The notes: generated by a model not told the origin, from the sequence alone. Counted from the stretch's first letter, positions 41,734-50,001 are shown. The stretch is 64,000 nt of DNA from Micromonospora zingiberis (GCF_004331455.1 NZ_SJJR01000001.1:124001-188000), one strand, 5' to 3'. Numbers and translations are program-made.

Positions 41734-42648
41734 GGTGAGGACAACCTTGCCCACGGCGTGACCGTTCTCGACGGTGGTGAGGGCCGCCGGGGCGTCGGCA
41801 AGCGGATGGACCGCAGTGACCACAGGCGCGAGAACGCCGTCCAGGGCCAGCCGGGCGGCCCGCTCCAGGCTCTCCCGGTCGAGGCGACGCTCCACGAAAC
41901 GCCCACCGAGCTCCGACACCGACACATCACCCACGGCGATCACGTTGCGGGGATCCCGGACCAGCGGGACGACCGTCCGCAACGAGGCGCCGCCGACCAG
42001 GTCGACGATCCCGTCGAAGCCGTCCGCGAACAACTCCCGCGCCGCGGCGACGACATCCCCGGCCGAATAGTCGACGAACCGCACCCCGACGGCCTCGGCG
42101 TACTCCCGCTTGCCGGCACTCCCGGTGCCGACCACCCGCAGCCCACGCCCGACAGCCAGCCGGGCGACGGCGAGGCCGACCCCACCCCCGACCCCGTTGA
42201 CCAGGACCGTCGCACCGGCCGGGAGGCCGAGCTGGTCGAGCGCATCCACCGCGGTCGTCCCGGCCACCGGCAACGTTGCCGCCACCGTCGCGGACAGGCC
42301 CGCCGGGATGCGCGCGGTGTGCGGCGCGGACAGCACCGTCGTCTCCGCGTAGGTGCCGCCACCGGTGAGGGCGAAGCCGAAGACCGCGTCACCCACCTCG
42401 AGCCCGTCGACGTCCTCGCCCCGGGCGAGAACGGATCCCGCCGCCTCCATGCCCAGCACGCGGGGGAACGGACGCCCACCGTCGAGCCCGGAGACCAGAC
42501 CCGAACGCAGCAGGTGGTCGAGGGGATTCACCCCGGCGACGTCGACCCGGATCAGCACCTCACCGCGACCGGGTACGGGATCGGGACGATCGAAGAACTC
42601 CTGCACCTCGGGCCCGCCGTACCTGCGGAAACCCCACGCCTGCCCCAT
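41713..42648 (-). CDS. Quinone-oxidoreductase-like MDR dehydrogenase
   Basis: A 311 aa zinc-independent medium-chain dehydrogenase. The markers are YGGPEVQEF, VDVAGVNPLDHLLRSG, GMEAAGSVLARG, LPVAGTTAVDALDQLGL and the NADPH loop VNGVGGGVGLAVARLA. It probably reduces quinones or enones with NADPH. Start ATG 42648 follows GGGAGG. The next gene upstream on this strand is a MerR regulator, likely its controller. This pair has balanced base composition inside a C-rich block, which suggests separate origin. Confidence 0.9.
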   Translation of the reverse strand: MGQAWGFRRYGGPEVQEFFDRPDPVPGRGEVLIRVDVAGVNPLDHLLRSGLVSGLDGGRPFPRVLGMEAAGSVLARGEDVDGLEVGDAVFGFALTGGGTYAETTVLSAPHTARIPAGLSATVAATLPVAGTTAVDALDQLGLPAGATVLVNGVGGGVGLAVARLAVGRGLRVVGTGSAGKREYAEAVGVRFVDYSAGDVVAAARELFADGFDGIVDLVGGASLRTVVPLVRDPRNVIAVGDVSVSELGGRFVERRLDRESLERAARLALDGVLAPVVTAVHPLADAPAALTTVENGHAVGKVVLTSAEVDQ

Positions 42649-42756
42649 CTGCTGCCGCCTCCCGGGTGACCGACCCCGGTGCTTCCGGGGCGCTGCGGCC
42701 ATCCTCATCGCTCACACCGATGTCAGAGGCAACCGGCTGAGGCACAGGTCACAGCA

Positions 42757-43152
42757 TCAGGACGCCCGGGTCACCGGTTCCGGGCCACGGGACAGCTCTG
42801 CCTGATGCCGACCGTTCGCCTTGATCAGCACGTCGAGCGCATCCCGGGTCTCCATCAGGTGCACGATGTCGGCGTCGATCCGGTCACGCTCGCGCGTCAT
42901 CGTCGCGAACGCCAGCTCGACGACGCCCGGGTCACTGGGAGTCTCCACGCACGGCAGCACACTCGCGATCACCCGGCTGGACATGCCCGCGCCGAACAGT
43001 TGCCGGATGAGCGACACCCGCAGCACCTCGGCGTCGGAATAGTGCCGCTGCCCGGACTCGGAGCGTGAGCTGGTCAGCAGGCCCTGCTCCTCGTAGTACC
43101 GCAGCGAACGCGGACTCACGCCCGTACGCCTGGACAACTCGCCGATCCGCAT
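42757..43152 (-). CDS. MerR-family transcriptional regulator
   Basis: A 131 aa MerR protein: MRIGELSRRTGVSPRSLRYYEEQGLL, QRHYSDAEVLRVSLIRQLFGAGMSSRVIASVL, then the dimerisation helix. Two cysteines are not paired as in metal sensors; the single PCVE Cys could sense redox or electrophiles. It probably regulates the adjacent quinone oxidoreductase gene (inference, analogous to SoxR/NmlR-like pairs). It appears leaderless: a -10 TAGCGT on this strand lies at 43160-43165. Confidence 0.88.
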   Translation of the reverse strand: MRIGELSRRTGVSPRSLRYYEEQGLLTSSRSESGQRHYSDAEVLRVSLIRQLFGAGMSSRVIASVLPCVETPSDPGVVELAFATMTRERDRIDADIVHLMETRDALDVLIKANGRHQAELSRGPEPVTRAS

Positions 43153-43159
43153 CCCCACA

Positions 43160-43165
43160 ACGCTA
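43160..43165 (-). promoter_or_regulatory. -10 element TAGCGT (minus strand), leaderless MerR
   Basis: Seven nt before ATG 43152 on the minus strand. Confidence 0.5.
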
Positions 43166-43353
43166 CGCCCGCCTGCCCCAGAACCAGACCGCCGGCCTGC
43201 GGGAGGACCATCAGCGCTGGTCCGGCAGATCCGCCCGATTCTCGGCGAATACCACGCCGAACCTCACCAACCGGGTATTGACTGCACACACCGAGTCATC
43301 GACAGTGGGCCATCTGACCAAGATTCGATCGACTCGACAAACGGGGTGAGACG

Positions 43354-44109
43354 TTGGAACTGGCCCAGGTCGTCCACACGGCCGTGGCCGCCGTAGCGGA
43401 CCGCATCGCCGCCGGCACCACCACCCGCACCGACACCACCGTCGACCACCTCTACCGCAGCATCGCCCGGAAACTCGACGCCTCCGTCATCGGCGCCCGC
43501 CTCCTCAAAGAACTGGAAAACCAGCCGACGGCCACCACCGCCCGCAGAGACGCCACCCAGGCCGTAGCCGCCGAAGCCGAAGCCGACCAGCACTTCGCCG
43601 CCGAACTGCGACACCTGGTCGACCAACTCACCCGCAACCTGCCGCACGCCTACCGCCCGAACACCACCCACACCCCACCGGCGCCCAGCACCGACCCGAC
43701 CCCCGGCCCGCCACCACGACACCCGCAGCCGAACACCGGCGCCATCGTCCTGATCGCCGCCGTCGCCGTCATCCTGCTGACCATCAGCACCACACTGCTG
43801 GTCAAACTGGTGCTGCCCCAGGCCGGCCTCACCGAAGGCGCCCGCCTGGACAAAATCTCCGGCACCTGGACCGGACCACCACCCAACAACGGCAGCCTCA
43901 CCATCCGCCCCGACGGCACCTTCGCCATCGCCGACCCGAACTGGAACTGCCCGGGACGCGTCAGCTCCCCAGGCCGATCCGTGTACGTCCTGGAGATGGA
44001 CTGCGGACTCTTTCGCACCTCCTTCGACGGCAAACTCAACCTGCTCGGCGACAAACTGACCCTCAGCGCGCCAGGATCGCCCGAGACCACCGTCCTCACC
44101 CGCCAATAG
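43354..44109 (+). CDS. Single-pass membrane protein of unknown function
   Basis: A 251 aa protein initiated by TTG 43354 behind GGGGTGAG. Residues 1-95 are helical and charged (repeated RRDATQAVAAEAEADQHF-like blocks) and a Pro/Thr-rich linker follows. A membrane helix (IVLIAAVAVILLTISTTLLV, about 130-149) comes next, then an exterior domain. The exterior part has GTWTG...GSLTIRPDGTFAI, a lipocalin-like or beta-strand repeat, and two cysteines (NCPG, DCGL) that may form a disulfide. The N-terminal helices resemble effector-associated helical domains of actinomycete conflict systems only loosely. No family assigned. Confidence 0.7.
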   Translation: MELAQVVHTAVAAVADRIAAGTTTRTDTTVDHLYRSIARKLDASVIGARLLKELENQPTATTARRDATQAVAAEAEADQHFAAELRHLVDQLTRNLPHAYRPNTTHTPPAPSTDPTPGPPPRHPQPNTGAIVLIAAVAVILLTISTTLLVKLVLPQAGLTEGARLDKISGTWTGPPPNNGSLTIRPDGTFAIADPNWNCPGRVSSPGRSVYVLEMDCGLFRTSFDGKLNLLGDKLTLSAPGSPETTVLTRQ

Positions 44110-44119
44110 ACCCCACCGC

Positions 44120-45181
44120 TCAACCCGGCGGACCGAACGCCAACGCCATCCGCAGCGCGGCGTCACGCACCCCGGTGAACCGGCGCACCTGCGCCAACCG
44201 ACCCGCCCACGTGGCCATCGCCGCCATCCGCTGCGTCGGCCCACGCCGCAACCCGTCGTAGCGCGCCAACGCCGACGCCACGTCCGGCTCCGCCGCCAAC
44301 GCCTGCGCCAACACCACCGCGTCGATCAACGCCTGACAGGCACCCTGCCCCAGATCCGGGGTCATCGCATGCGCCGCGTCACCCAGCAACACCAGCCGCC
44401 CCCGCACGTACGACGGCAACGCCGGCAGGAACTGCACGTCATGACGCAACAACCCGGCCGGGTCGAGCCGCCCCAGCACCGTCGGCACCGGATCGTGCCA
44501 GTCACCGAACCACCCGCGCAGCGCCGCCAGATCGCCCTCAGGTGGCTGGTACCCCGGCCGGGTGGCCACCGCCGCGTACCAGTTCGTCATCCCCGGCCCC
44601 TGCGGCGTCAACCCGAACTTGCGGCCCCGCCCCCAGGTCTCACCACCGGCCAGCAACTCCAACGACACCGTGCCCCGCCACGCCGTCATCCCCGCGTACC
44701 GCAACGGATACCGGTCACCGAACATCGACACCCGGGTCGCGCTGCGGATCCCGTCGGCACCCACCACCACGTCGTACCCGTCGGCCAACGCCGCCACATC
44801 GGTCACCGGTGAAGCGAACCGCACCGTACCCGCCGGCAACGCCTCCGCCAGCAAACCCAGCAACACCGGACGCGACAGCAGCAACACCCCCTCACCGTGG
44901 CGCCGCCGGATCCGATCCACATCCAGCGTGGCGACCACCGACCCGTCGGGCCGCCGCATCGCCCCGCCCGGTTGCGCGTGACCACGGTCGCGCGCCACCG
45001 GGCCCACTCCGAGCTGGTCCAGCGCCCGCAACGCCGACGGCCAGATCCCCAGCCCGGTGCCGGTCTCGGGCAACCCCGTGGCCCGCTCGAAGACCGTCAC
45101 CGACCAGCCCGCCCGCAGCAACCCGATGGCCACCGCCAGCCCACCCACGCCGCCTCCGATGACGGCCGCTGAACGTCTCAT
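44120..45181 (-). CDS. FAD-dependent monooxygenase
   Basis: A 353 aa class A flavin monooxygenase: VIGGGVGGLAVAIGLL (FAD), VVGADGIRSATR (DG motif) and LVLLGDAAHAMTPDLGQGACQAL (GD motif). It resembles salicylate- or zeaxanthin-epoxidase-like hydroxylases. It uses NAD(P)H and O2 to hydroxylate an aromatic or polyene substrate that cannot be named. It is divergent from a TetR gene with shared twin operators, so the enzyme is probably induced by its substrate or a toxic compound. Confidence 0.9.
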   Translation of the reverse strand: MRRSAAVIGGGVGGLAVAIGLLRAGWSVTVFERATGLPETGTGLGIWPSALRALDQLGVGPVARDRGHAQPGGAMRRPDGSVVATLDVDRIRRRHGEGVLLLSRPVLLGLLAEALPAGTVRFASPVTDVAALADGYDVVVGADGIRSATRVSMFGDRYPLRYAGMTAWRGTVSLELLAGGETWGRGRKFGLTPQGPGMTNWYAAVATRPGYQPPEGDLAALRGWFGDWHDPVPTVLGRLDPAGLLRHDVQFLPALPSYVRGRLVLLGDAAHAMTPDLGQGACQALIDAVVLAQALAAEPDVASALARYDGLRRGPTQRMAAMATWAGRLAQVRRFTGVRDAALRMALAFGPPG

Positions 45182-45192
45182 CCACCGACCGT

Positions 45193-45227
45193 ACTACATG
45201 TGTAGTCCAAAAAACTACTGCTGTAGT
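45193..45227. promoter_or_regulatory. Twin TetR operators between divergent genes
   Basis: Two copies of ACTAC-N4-GTAGT lie at 45193-45206 and 45214-45227, 21 bp centre to centre (two helical turns). The rightward -10 TAGTGT (45224-45229, leaderless GTG 45236) overlaps the second copy. A leftward -10 overlaps the first. Bound repressor should block both genes. Confidence 0.75.
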
Positions 45228-45235
45228 GTCGGCCC

Positions 45236-45802
45236 GTGGACGCCCGCCAACAACACCTCCTCGACGCCGCCATCACCGTCCTCGGCACCCGCGGCACCCG
45301 CCACCTCACCCACCGCGCCGTCGACGAGCAGGCCGCCCTACCCGCCGGCTCCACCTCCAACCGCTACCGCACCCGCGAAGCCCTCCTCGCCGGCGTCCTC
45401 ACCCGCATCCTCGACGCCGAAACCACCGGCTGGAACCAACTCGCCGCCCACCTCGACCACATCGCCCCCGACACCTTCGCCACCGCCCTCGGCACACTCG
45501 TACACCACCTCACCACCACCGGCCGCACCCTCACCCTCGCCCGGCTCGCCATCTTCACCGAAGCCGCCCACCAACCCGCCCTGCAACAACAGATCGCCCA
45601 CCGCCAGCAGGACCTCGCCGCCTGGGCCACCCCACTGCTGGCCGCCCTCGGCGCCCAGCACCCCACCACCGCCCTGCGCCTACTCCTCGCCCTCATCGAC
45701 GGCCTACTCAACAACCAACTCGCCAACCCCGACCCGACCTTCGACCCCACCACCACCATCGCCACGGTCCTGCCAGCGATCCTCAACGCTCAACCGGCCT
45801 GA
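45236..45802 (+). CDS. TetR-family transcriptional repressor
   Basis: A 188 aa regulator. The N-terminal helix-turn-helix is QHLLDAAITVLGTRGTRHLTHRAVDEQAALPAGSTSNRYRTREAL. The C-terminal ligand domain is hydrophobic with RLLLALIDGLLNN at the end. It most likely represses itself and the divergent flavin monooxygenase. The 3' end overlaps the convergent recombinase gene by 13 bp. Confidence 0.9.
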   Translation: MDARQQHLLDAAITVLGTRGTRHLTHRAVDEQAALPAGSTSNRYRTREALLAGVLTRILDAETTGWNQLAAHLDHIAPDTFATALGTLVHHLTTTGRTLTLARLAIFTEAAHQPALQQQIAHRQQDLAAWATPLLAALGAQHPTTALRLLLALIDGLLNNQLANPDPTFDPTTTIATVLPAILNAQPA

Positions 45803-46791
45803 GACCGCACCAACCCGACCAGCGCCCGGTTCGTCCGGTTGGCCCGCACCGCCTCCCGCTGCTGACCCGCCGTCACCTCGATGTACGTCTGCGACGACGC
45901 CAGCGACGCATGCCCCAACAGCCGCATGATCTCCGCCGCCCCCGCACCGTCCTCCGCCAACCGCGTCGCGAACGTGTGCCGCAACGCGTGCAGCCGCGCC
46001 CCACGTGGCACCCGGTCACCGATCCCGGCCCGCCGGTAACAGGACTCCACCAGATACTGCAACCCACCCCGCCGCAGCGGCTCACCCCGCCGATCCACCA
46101 GCAACGGCGAGTCCGGTCGCACCGTACGGGCACCGAACCGGCGTACCCGACTGTCCAGATAGGCCGACAGCACCTCGTCCAGACCCGGCTCCACCGGCAA
46201 CACCCGAGGCCGCCCACCCTTGCCGGCAACCTCCACCCGACGCTCACCCGGCCGACCGGCCAACGAACCGACCCGCAACGCCAGCAGCTCCGACAGCCGC
46301 AACCCCGCACACAGCGCCAACGCCAGCACCGCCACATCCCGCTCCGGCCACGGATCACGCTGGCGCCCCTCACCCCGCGCCGCCGAGGCGAGCAACTGCT
46401 CCGGCGTGTCCTCGCCCCGCAGCGGCTTCGGCTGGGGGAGCGGCGTACGGGGACGCCCGACCGCCGGCATCGGGTTACCGGGCACCACCTGCTCGGCCAC
46501 CAGGAACGTGAAGAAGCTGTTCCAGGTCGACCACGCACGCCCGACCGAGGCGGCGGCCCGGTCAGCGGCGAACCGGGCGAACGCCGCCCGCAGCAACCCG
46601 GGGGAGAGCGCTCCGATCCGAAGATCGGCGAGGGGGAGGGGAGGAGTGGCCAACTCCGCGGCGAGCGTGCCCACGGTGAGAAGATCCCGCCGGTACGCCT
46701 GCTGGGTGTGGGGGGAGGGCTTGCGGGTGGCACGTGCGGTCAGAAACTCCCCGACCAGCTCCGCGAGCGAATCACCCGATTTGTCATGCAT
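45790..46791 (-). CDS. Tyrosine recombinase, XerC/XerD-like
   Basis: A 333 aa recombinase with an N-terminal SAM-like core-binding domain (LAELVGEFLTARATRKPSPHTQQAYRRDL) and a C-terminal catalytic domain. The catalytic set is visible: Arg in CAGLRLSELLALR, Lys in GKGGRPR, HALRHTFATRL (His/Arg), LGHASLASSQ (His) and nucleophile TYIEV. It lacks the integrase-type N-terminal arm domain. No tRNA or phage genes are near, so it is not an obvious phage integrase. The ATG 46791 lies in a dif-like palindrome, and no ribosome binding site precedes it. It may be leaderless. Confidence 0.88.
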   Translation of the reverse strand: MHDKSGDSLAELVGEFLTARATRKPSPHTQQAYRRDLLTVGTLAAELATPPLPLADLRIGALSPGLLRAAFARFAADRAAASVGRAWSTWNSFFTFLVAEQVVPGNPMPAVGRPRTPLPQPKPLRGEDTPEQLLASAARGEGRQRDPWPERDVAVLALALCAGLRLSELLALRVGSLAGRPGERRVEVAGKGGRPRVLPVEPGLDEVLSAYLDSRVRRFGARTVRPDSPLLVDRRGEPLRRGGLQYLVESCYRRAGIGDRVPRGARLHALRHTFATRLAEDGAGAAEIMRLLGHASLASSQTYIEVTAGQQREAVRANRTNRALVGLVRSQAG

Positions 46792-46805
46792 AAGGCATAT
46801 TATGC
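46788..46805. promoter_or_regulatory. dif-like palindrome at the recombinase start
   Basis: GCATAA (46788-46793), 6-nt spacer GGCATA, TTATGC (46800-46805). Half-site sequence and 6-nt spacing are like XerC/XerD core sites (E. coli dif GCATAA-N6-TTATG). The recombinase ATG on the minus strand is inside the left arm. It could be a recombination site or an autoregulatory operator. Confidence 0.5.
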
Positions 46806-46926
46806 AGCTTTTTCGGGTTCCCTGACAACAGAGGGGAGTGGCCCCACTGCGGGCCCCCGTCGGCCCCCGGCGTGACCTTGCTGAGAGCTACGCTCCCGCT
46901 TGAGCCTGATCGATGGGGAGGGCGAC

Positions 46927-47130
46927 ATGAGCCGTGAGTTCGACGGTGCGATGTGGCGCAAAAGTAGCCGCAGCCTGAATGGAAACGCCGAATGTGTCGA
47001 GGTGGCGGTGACGGCACGGTCGGTTGGTCTTCGTGACTCGAAGGACCAGGGCGGCCCGATCCTCGTACTGGACACGCAGAGTTGGGTGGCGTTCGTCGGC
47101 GCGGTCAAGCGCCGGGGCCTGCGTCCCTGA
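46927..47130 (+). CDS. DUF397 domain-containing protein
   Basis: A 67 aa protein: MWRKSSRS, NAECVEVAV, VGLRDSKDQGGPIL and WVAFVGAVK fit DUF397 exactly. These proteins are very abundant in actinomycetes and normally sit next to an XRE/Scr1-type regulator, where they may act like antitoxins. No such partner is adjacent here, so this is an orphan. The ATG 46927 follows GGGGAGGG. Confidence 0.92.
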   Translation: MSREFDGAMWRKSSRSLNGNAECVEVAVTARSVGLRDSKDQGGPILVLDTQSWVAFVGAVKRRGLRP

Positions 47131-47193
47131 CCGCCGCCGGCCGGACCGGGCGGCCGCCCCTCGCGCGATCGAGGAGGGCCACGATCGCCCAAC

Positions 47194-47208
47194 TTGACAT
47201 AATGTCAA
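47194..47208. promoter_or_regulatory. 15-bp perfect palindrome TTGACAT-A-ATGTCAA
   Basis: In a 150-nt AT-richer gap between the convergent DUF397 and GNAT genes. The symmetry is that of a dimer operator, but no gene starts just beside it. It may be left over from a lost regulator next to the orphan DUF397 gene. Confidence 0.45.
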
Positions 47209-47280
47209 TTATCGACGCTACAGGAGTGCAGTTCTTCGAGTGAGTCGCTGGCTGGCGGGTGACGTCGGATCGATCCGATG

Positions 47281-47889
47281 TCACCCGCCGGGGGCGTACT
47301 GCCGGCGGTGTGGTGTCGGCGGCGGGTCGGTGCGGAGGCGGGCGTGCCGGTGGGTGTCGTGCCAGCCGTCGGCGTGGTGGCCTTCGCGGCGGGCCGTGCC
47401 CTCGGCGGGGTAGCCGGCGTGTTGGGCGACGCGGCACGAGGCCGGGTTGGCGGTCGAGTGGTTGAGTTCGAGACGGTGTAGGCCGGTGGTGAAACACCAG
47501 GTGGTGAGGGTGGTCAGGGCGCGGGTGGCGACGTGGTGGCCGCGGGCGGCTGGTAGGACCCAGTAGGACACTTCGGCGATGCCGTCGGCGAGGTCGAGTC
47601 GGCGCAGGTTGATCTGGCCGAGGACGCCGGTGGGGTCGGTGATGGCCCAGCCGGCGCCGGTTTCGGCGTGCCAGCGGTGGGTCCAGGTGGTGAGCCAGGT
47701 GTGGGCCTCGTCGTCGTTCATGGTGCGGCAGTGCCAGCGTTGGATGGCGGGGTCGGCGTAGGCGGCGAGTACGGCGGGCCGGTCGGTCGGTTGCCACGGG
47801 CGTAGTCGCAGGCCGGCGCCGTTGATGTCGGGTTGGGGCTGGTGACCGAGGGTGCCGGGTGGCAGGGCCGGGGGTGTCAGCAGGGGCAT
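47281..47889 (-). CDS. GNAT N-acetyltransferase
   Basis: A 202 aa acetyltransferase of the RimJ/L kind: GLRLRPWQPTDRPAVLAAYADPAIQRWH, GAGWAITDPTGVLGQINLRRLDL, AEVSYWVLPAARGHHVATRAL (acetyl-CoA loop) and LHRLELNHSTANPASCRVAQHAGY. Substrate unknown. Its ATG is one base after the stop of the SDR gene, so the two are coupled. Confidence 0.88.
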   Translation of the reverse strand: MPLLTPPALPPGTLGHQPQPDINGAGLRLRPWQPTDRPAVLAAYADPAIQRWHCRTMNDDEAHTWLTTWTHRWHAETGAGWAITDPTGVLGQINLRRLDLADGIAEVSYWVLPAARGHHVATRALTTLTTWCFTTGLHRLELNHSTANPASCRVAQHAGYPAEGTARREGHHADGWHDTHRHARLRTDPPPTPHRRQYAPGG

Positions 47890-47890
47890 G

Positions 47891-48619
47891 TCAGAGGCCG
47901 CCGCCGACGCGGAGGACGGCGCCGGTGGTGTAGGAGGCGTCGGGGCTGAGTAGCCAGGTGATGGCGGCGGCGACTTCGTCGGGTTCGCCGGGTCGGCCGA
48001 GTGGGATGCGGGCGGCGGCGCGGTCGGGTCGGTCGGGTTGGCCGGACAGGGCGTGGATGTCGGTGCGGATGATGCCGGGGGCGACGGCGTTGACCCGGAT
48101 GCCGTGTGGGGCGAGTTCCTTGGCCAGGCCGATGGTGAGGGCGTCGGTGGCGGCTTTGACGGCGGCGTAGTGGACGTACTCCCCTGGGCTGCCGAGGGTG
48201 GCGGCGACGGAGGAGACGTTGACGATGGCGGCGCCGTGGGTCATCCGGTGGGCGGCCTGTTGGGCGCAGAGGATGTAGCCGATGAGGTTGACGTCGATGA
48301 CTTCGCGTACGTCGTCGAGGCGTAGGTCGGTGAAGGGGCCGATGGGGCTGGTGATGCCGGCGTTGTTGACCAGTCCGGTGATGGGGCCGAGTTCGGCGGC
48401 GGCGTCGAAGAGGGCGGTGACCTGGTCGGGGTCGCGGGTGTCGGCGGGTACGGCGATGGCGCGTACGCCGGTGGCGCGCAGTTCGGCGGTGAGGGTGTCG
48501 GCGGTGGTGTGGTCGCGGCGGTAGCCGAGGGCGAGGTGGTGGCCGGCGGCGGCGAGGCGGCGGGCGGTGGCGGCGCCGATGCCGCGGCTGCCTCCGGTGA
48601 TGACGGTGACGGGTGTCAT
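47891..48619 (-). CDS. Short-chain dehydrogenase/reductase, FabG-like
   Basis: A 242 aa SDR. TGGSRGIGAATARRLAAAG (cofactor loop), LVNNAGI, NVSSVAATLG (Ser) and YVHYAAVKAATDAL (Tyr, Lys) are complete, and GGGL closes the protein. It looks like a 3-oxoacyl-ACP reductase or general alcohol dehydrogenase. Coupled to the downstream GNAT. Divergent from the peroxiredoxin gene, with a 128-bp gap in which no clear site was found. Confidence 0.9.
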   Translation of the reverse strand: MTPVTVITGGSRGIGAATARRLAAAGHHLALGYRRDHTTADTLTAELRATGVRAIAVPADTRDPDQVTALFDAAAELGPITGLVNNAGITSPIGPFTDLRLDDVREVIDVNLIGYILCAQQAAHRMTHGAAIVNVSSVAATLGSPGEYVHYAAVKAATDALTIGLAKELAPHGIRVNAVAPGIIRTDIHALSGQPDRPDRAAARIPLGRPGEPDEVAAAITWLLSPDASYTTGAVLRVGGGL

Positions 48620-48747
48620 TGGCCCTCTCCCCTGTCCCGGCTGCTGGCGGCGACGTTACCGTGGCGGTCGGTGCGGCGGGCAGCGCGGTGTGGTCGAGCA
48701 CACGGCGTTGTTCGCTTGCTGTCGCAGGTGTCGATTGAGGAGTGCTG

Positions 48748-49209
48748 GTGGCGGGTGTACGGGTCGGTGAGCTGGTCGAGGATTTCGAGTTGCCGGACGA
48801 GACGGGCCAGGTGCGGCGGTTGTCGGAGTTTCTGGCGCGGGGGCCGGTGGTGTTGTTCTTCTATCCGGCGGCGATGACGCGGGGGTGCACGGCGGAGAGT
48901 TGTCATTTTCGGGATCTGGCGGCGGAGTTCGCGGCGGTGGGGGCGCAGCGGGTCGGGATTAGTCGGGACTCGGTGGCGCGGCAGGCGGAGTTCTCGCGGC
49001 GGAACGGGTTCGATTTTCCGTTGTTGTCGGATCCGGATGGTGTGGTGGCGGATCAGTTCGGGGTGCGGCGGCGGTTGCCGTTGGGGCCGTTGAGTATGCG
49101 GCGGATGACGTTCGTGATCGGGACGGATCGGCGGGTCGTCGAGGTGGTGCACAGTGAGCTGGGCATGAACGATCATGCGGATCGGGCGTTGCGGGCGTTG
49201 GGGGGCTGA
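48748..49209 (+). CDS. Peroxiredoxin, BCP/PrxQ type
   Basis: A 153 aa thiol peroxidase: FELPDETGQVRRLSEFLARGPVVLFFYPAAMTRGCTAESCHFRD carries the peroxidatic Cys (T-R-G-C) with a resolving Cys five residues on, the PrxQ pattern. ISRDSVARQAEFSRRNGFDFPLLSD follows. It reduces peroxides using thioredoxin-like donors. Start GTG 48748 is 6 nt after GAGGA; GTG 48742 is too close to the site. Confidence 0.9.
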   Translation: MAGVRVGELVEDFELPDETGQVRRLSEFLARGPVVLFFYPAAMTRGCTAESCHFRDLAAEFAAVGAQRVGISRDSVARQAEFSRRNGFDFPLLSDPDGVVADQFGVRRRLPLGPLSMRRMTFVIGTDRRVVEVVHSELGMNDHADRALRALGG

Positions 49210-49279
49210 TCATCGGGTTGTCGGCGGCGGCTGGTATCAAGGCAGGCGGTTGAACACGTGTACGAGGAGAGGTTGTGTG

Positions 49280-49987
49280 ATGGGTGCCGCTGGCCAGGGT
49301 TTGTCCGAGGACGAGGTACGTGGCATCCGGGAGGCGTTGGCCGCGGGTCGTAAACCGAAGGTGGTGTTCACGGCGGCGGCGGGTCAGATCGCCGGGCAGT
49401 TGGGGCAGGTGGTCGAGTTGACCGATCCGTCGGTGTCCGACGAGTTCGTGGTGGTGCGGTTCGGGCGCGACGAGTTGCCCTTCTCCCCCGCTGATGTGGC
49501 GGTGGCGCCGCGTGGGGCGGGTCGGCGGCCGGCGGAGTCGAAGGTGGAGCCGGTGCCGGTCGAGCCGGTGGTGGCGGAGCCGGAGTTCGTGTTGGACCGG
49601 GTGCCGCAGCCGCGTCGGGAGGAGCCGAAGGTTCAGGAGGAGTCGAAGGTGGAGACGGTGGAATCGGTGGAGGCGAAGCCGGCGCGGCGGGCGGTGAAGG
49701 CGGCGAAGCCGAAGGGGCCGGCGGGCTTGACGGTGACGTTGGCGTACGCCGAGGGCGAGTGGACGGTGGCGGCGCAGCAGGGCAGCAAGGTGTTGGCGAA
49801 GCCGTACGTGTTGAAGCCGGCGGAGGCGCTGCGGATGGTGGCGCTGGTGGACGTGCCGGGGGTGCACGAGGCGGTGGAGCAGATCCTGGCGGCGGAGCGG
49901 GCGGAGGCCGAGCGGCAGGCGGAGAAGTTGCGGGCCGAGTTGGCCGAGATCGAGGCCCGGTTGGCGGATCTGCGCGAGGCGGGTTGA
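49280..49987 (+). CDS. Actinomycete protein, possibly DUF6319
   Basis: A 235 aa soluble protein. The N-terminal block EALAAGRKPKVVFTAAAGQIAGQLGQVVELTDP...DEFVVVRFGRDELPFSPADVAV is well ordered. An acidic Pro/Glu/Val-rich linker follows, then a C-terminal domain (LTVTLAYAEGEWTVAAQQGSKVLAKPYVLKPAEALRMVALVDVP) and a charged coiled coil (EAERQAEKLRAELAEIEARLADL). I recall this as DUF6319-like, at low certainty. The helix-rich basic design hints at nucleic-acid or nucleoid binding. Start ATG 49280 follows GAGGAGAGG. Confidence 0.7.
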   Translation: MGAAGQGLSEDEVRGIREALAAGRKPKVVFTAAAGQIAGQLGQVVELTDPSVSDEFVVVRFGRDELPFSPADVAVAPRGAGRRPAESKVEPVPVEPVVAEPEFVLDRVPQPRREEPKVQEESKVETVESVEAKPARRAVKAAKPKGPAGLTVTLAYAEGEWTVAAQQGSKVLAKPYVLKPAEALRMVALVDVPGVHEAVEQILAAERAEAERQAEKLRAELAEIEARLADLREAG

Positions 49988-50001
49988 GTGTGGTGTTGCT
50001 G

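Noticed and set aside
45790-46791. Prophage or integrative element with its integrase
   Set aside because: No tRNA target, no phage or plasmid genes and no flanking att repeats were found around the recombinase.
47202-47243. 13-codon ORF starting within the palindrome
   Set aside because: Too short and without a ribosome binding site or recognisable features.
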